Below are positions 4,782 to 6,129 of a stretch of 6,129 nt of DNA, one piece after another. Position 1 is the first letter of the stretch. Each line of letters opens with the position of its first letter. The DNA is taken from NCBI GenBank assembly GCA_945921365.1, contig CAMEKL010000029.1:1-6129 (forward strand), in the 5' to 3' direction. The position numbers were made by a program, and so were the translations under genes. This DNA comes from an uncultured Bacillota bacterium. GTDB taxonomy: Bacteria > Bacillota > Clostridia > Christensenellales > UBA1242. The notes below the pieces were generated by a model. It was not told the origin of the DNA. It made no database searches and was given only the letters and a program-made list of their open reading frames with translations.

Positions 4782-5522
4782 TCACATAATAAAGTTTTCA
4801 ATTAGCTTATTAACTAAAATGTAACTATCAATATATGAAAAATGCCCTGCATTTTTAACTATAACAAGATGTGAATCTCTAATTTTTTTATTAAATTTTT
4901 TTGCCATATAAAGCGGGGTGTCTTTATCTTTTTCTCCATAAATAATAAGTGTTTTAGCTTTTATTTTAGTCAGAAGATATGATAAATCTTCATTTACAAC
5001 ATTTTTAAAAGTTTGTTTCATATCCTTTGATAATTTTTGATAATCTTTTGAGCCAAGATTATTTCTTTTTATTTTAAAAAATTTAAAAATTTTTGCTTTT
5101 ATGATCTTTAACATAAACATTAAACTTCTTCTTGGTTTTATTCCAGCAGAATCAATTAAAACAAGTTTGGAAATATTTAATTCATCATTTTCTGAAGATA
5201 ATATAGTTCCAACTCTTCCACCAAATGAGTGGCAAATTAAAATCAATTGGCTATATTCATGCTTTTTTGTTATCTCTATAATAATTTTTTTAGTTAAATT
5301 AGCATAATCGTAAATTGTCCATGAAATTTTTGGTTCTCTCGATTTTCCAAAAGGCGGAAAATCGATTTTCAAAGAAGAATATTCAACATTTTTTGAAAGA
5401 GCAATATCAACTGGTTCAAGAAGAACACTTCCATCTCCCCAACCATGAAGAAAAACAATAAGCTTATCGTTTCTATGCTTAAAATAATAATTTATGTAAG
5501 TGTCTTTATAAAAAAATCTCAT
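4782..5522 (-). CDS. Alpha/beta-fold hydrolase
   Basis: A cytoplasmic serine hydrolase of 246 aa. The oxyanion motif is HGWG (26-29). The nucleophile elbow is C97-H-S99-F-G101 followed by G102-R, so S99 is the nucleophile and the first Gly of the usual G-x-S-x-G is Cys. The acid is D199 in YGEKDKDTPL (D201 is an alternative), and the base is H227 in NAGHFSYID. A basic helical cap region (about 129-175, many Lys) sits before the C-terminal strands. There is no signal peptide or lipobox. The substrate cannot be read from sequence. Adjacency to a Mur ligase suggests a wall- or peptide-related role, which is inference only. ATG 5522 gives a complete N-terminus for the fold but has no Shine-Dalgarno; it lies in one arm of a hairpin. 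It follows recA by 31 nt on the same strand. Confidence 0.92.
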   Translation of the reverse strand: MRFFYKDTYINYYFKHRNDKLIVFLHGWGDGSVLLEPVDIALSKNVEYSSLKIDFPPFGKSREPKISWTIYDYANLTKKIIIEITKKHEYSQLILICHSFGGRVGTILSSENDELNISKLVLIDSAGIKPRRSLMFMLKIIKAKIFKFFKIKRNNLGSKDYQKLSKDMKQTFKNVVNEDLSYLLTKIKAKTLIIYGEKDKDTPLYMAKKFNKKIRDSHLVIVKNAGHFSYIDSYILVNKLIENFIM

Positions 5523-5541
5523 ATAGTTTTATATGAGATTT
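5514..5541 (-). promoter_or_regulatory. Hairpin overlapping the hydrolase start codon, downstream of recA
   Basis: On the minus strand AAATCTCATAT, loop AAAACT, ATATGAGATTT form a perfect 11-bp stem. The hydrolase ATG (5522-5520) is in the 3' arm, and a run of seven T (5516-5510) closes the stem and continues past it. It could be a weak recA terminator, although only two G-C pairs are present. In read-through mRNA it could instead hide the hydrolase start. The loop side also contains a -10-like TATAAA (5533-5528) ending 5 nt before the ATG. Confidence 0.5.
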
Positions 5542-5553
5542 AACTAAATAAAT

Positions 5554-6129
5554 TTAATTTTCTTCACTCTTAAAATAAATTTCTTTAAGCTTGTTTTCAA
5601 TTTCAGCATAGATTTCTGGATTATCAAGAAGGAATTGTTTCGTGTTTTCTCTTCCTTGACCAATTTTGCTGTTATTGTAGGAATACCAAGCACCTGTTTT
5701 TTGAATTATGTCATTCTCAACAGCCATATCAATTATGCAACCTTCTTTAGAAATACCTTTTCCAAAAACAATTTCAAATTCTGCTGTTTTAAAAGGAGGT
5801 GCAAGTTTGTTTTTAACAATTTTTGCTTTAACTCTGTTTGCATAAACTTCATTTGAACTGTCTTTAAGCGATTCAATTTTTCTAACATCAATTCTAATTG
5901 AAGCGTAGAACTTTAACGCTTTTCCACCAGTTGTTGTTTCTGGACTTGCTCCGAATCCCATTGTATTAAGTTTTTCACGAAGTTGGTTAATAAATATGAT
6001 TGAAGTGTTTGATTTTGAAGCAACAGCTGTTATTTTTCTGAGAGCCTGGCTCATAAGCCTTGCTTGAAGACCCATATGTGAATCACCCATTTCGCCACTC
6101 ATTTCTGCTTTTGGAGTTAATGCAGCAAC
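5554..6129 (-). CDS. recA: RecA recombinase, C-terminal 191 residues (5' end beyond window)
   Basis: RecA polymerises on single-stranded DNA, drives homologous strand exchange and triggers LexA self-cleavage. The reading frame runs off the right edge, so the Walker A motif and the first ~145 residues are missing. The visible part starts [20 protein letters not shown] (loop L1 region). It continues through FINQLREKL and the L2 region [15 protein letters not shown] (63-77 of the fragment), then [21 protein letters not shown], and the C-terminal domain with KTGAWYSY and [13 protein letters not shown]. Every core position I compared agrees with the family. The C-terminus is short: it stops soon after the last helix ([10 protein letters not shown]) without the long acidic tail seen in E. 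coli RecA. No internal start is needed; the ATG at 6102 is internal. The hydrolase follows 31 nt downstream. Confidence 0.97.
   Translation of the reverse strand, partial: VAALTPKAEMSGEMGDSHMGLQARLMSQALRKITAVASKSNTSIIFINQLREKLNTMGFGASPETTTGGKALKFYASIRIDVRKIESLKDSSNEVYANRVKAKIVKNKLAPPFKTAEFEIVFGKGISKEGCIIDMAVENDIIQKTGAWYSYNNSKIGQGRENTKQFLLDNPEIYAEIENKLKEIYFKSEEN

Noticed and set aside
4765..4785. Possible terminator after the hydrolase (GTG-AAAA-CAC then TTTT on the minus strand)
   Set aside because: The stem is only 3-4 bp and mostly overlaps the stop codon, too weak to call.
1..6129. CRISPR array, tRNA or rRNA genes, riboswitches, insertion-sequence ends
   Set aside because: No regularly spaced repeats, tRNA-like arms, rRNA segments, aptamer cores, or IS-type terminal inverted repeats with target duplications were seen on reading both strands.

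Overview
The window is low-GC DNA from what looks like a Gram-positive bacterium of the Bacillota, most likely a Clostridia relative. The evidence is the very AT-rich coding sequence, a tandem DUF1540-type cysteine protein, a MurF-type peptidoglycan ligase with a membrane N-terminus, and ordinary bL9 and RecA proteins. TGA is a stop (end of the hydrolase gene) and Trp is TGG, so the code is standard and not the mycoplasma code. I did not assign a genus.

Layout, left to right. Positions 1-312 (-) hold the first 104 codons of rplI (bL9), with a clear promoter and Shine-Dalgarno. Positions 420-728 (+) hold a divergent 102-aa protein with two four-cysteine modules. A 125-nt gap follows that is rich in structure: an orphan Shine-Dalgarno with a tiny GTG ORF, a perfect 14-bp/6-nt/14-bp inverted repeat (771-804), and a perfect 22-bp palindrome (824-845). 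Positions 854-1843 (-) encode an unrecognised 329-aa protein that looks like a degenerate nucleotidyltransferase fold with a basic insert. It carries a third copy of the inverted-repeat arm. Divergent from it, 2018-3052 (+) encodes a XerC/D-like tyrosine recombinase with all six expected catalytic residues. Tail-to-tail with that, only 2 nt away, the minus-strand series recA (5' end off the right edge), alpha/beta hydrolase, and membrane-anchored MurF-like ligase runs from 6129 down to 3055.

The two ends are core functions: ribosome, recombination and repair, and cell wall. The hydrolase and Mur ligase are probably functionally linked to wall synthesis, which is an inference from adjacency. 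The segment between about 729 and 3052 reads as accessory: an orphan hypothetical protein, a recombinase, and a lox/dif-like dyad whose arm sequence occurs three times.

The best candidate for something undescribed is this recombinase, dyad and 329-aa protein unit. The dyad has the geometry of a tyrosine-recombinase core site. Inversion between one arm and the copy inside the 329-aa gene would truncate that protein at a stop codon already present. A simpler reading, an atypical bidirectional terminator plus a coincidental repeat, cannot be excluded from sequence alone. A second pattern is that the three genes without a Shine-Dalgarno each have a -10-like hexamer 5-6 nt before the ATG, as leaderless transcripts would.
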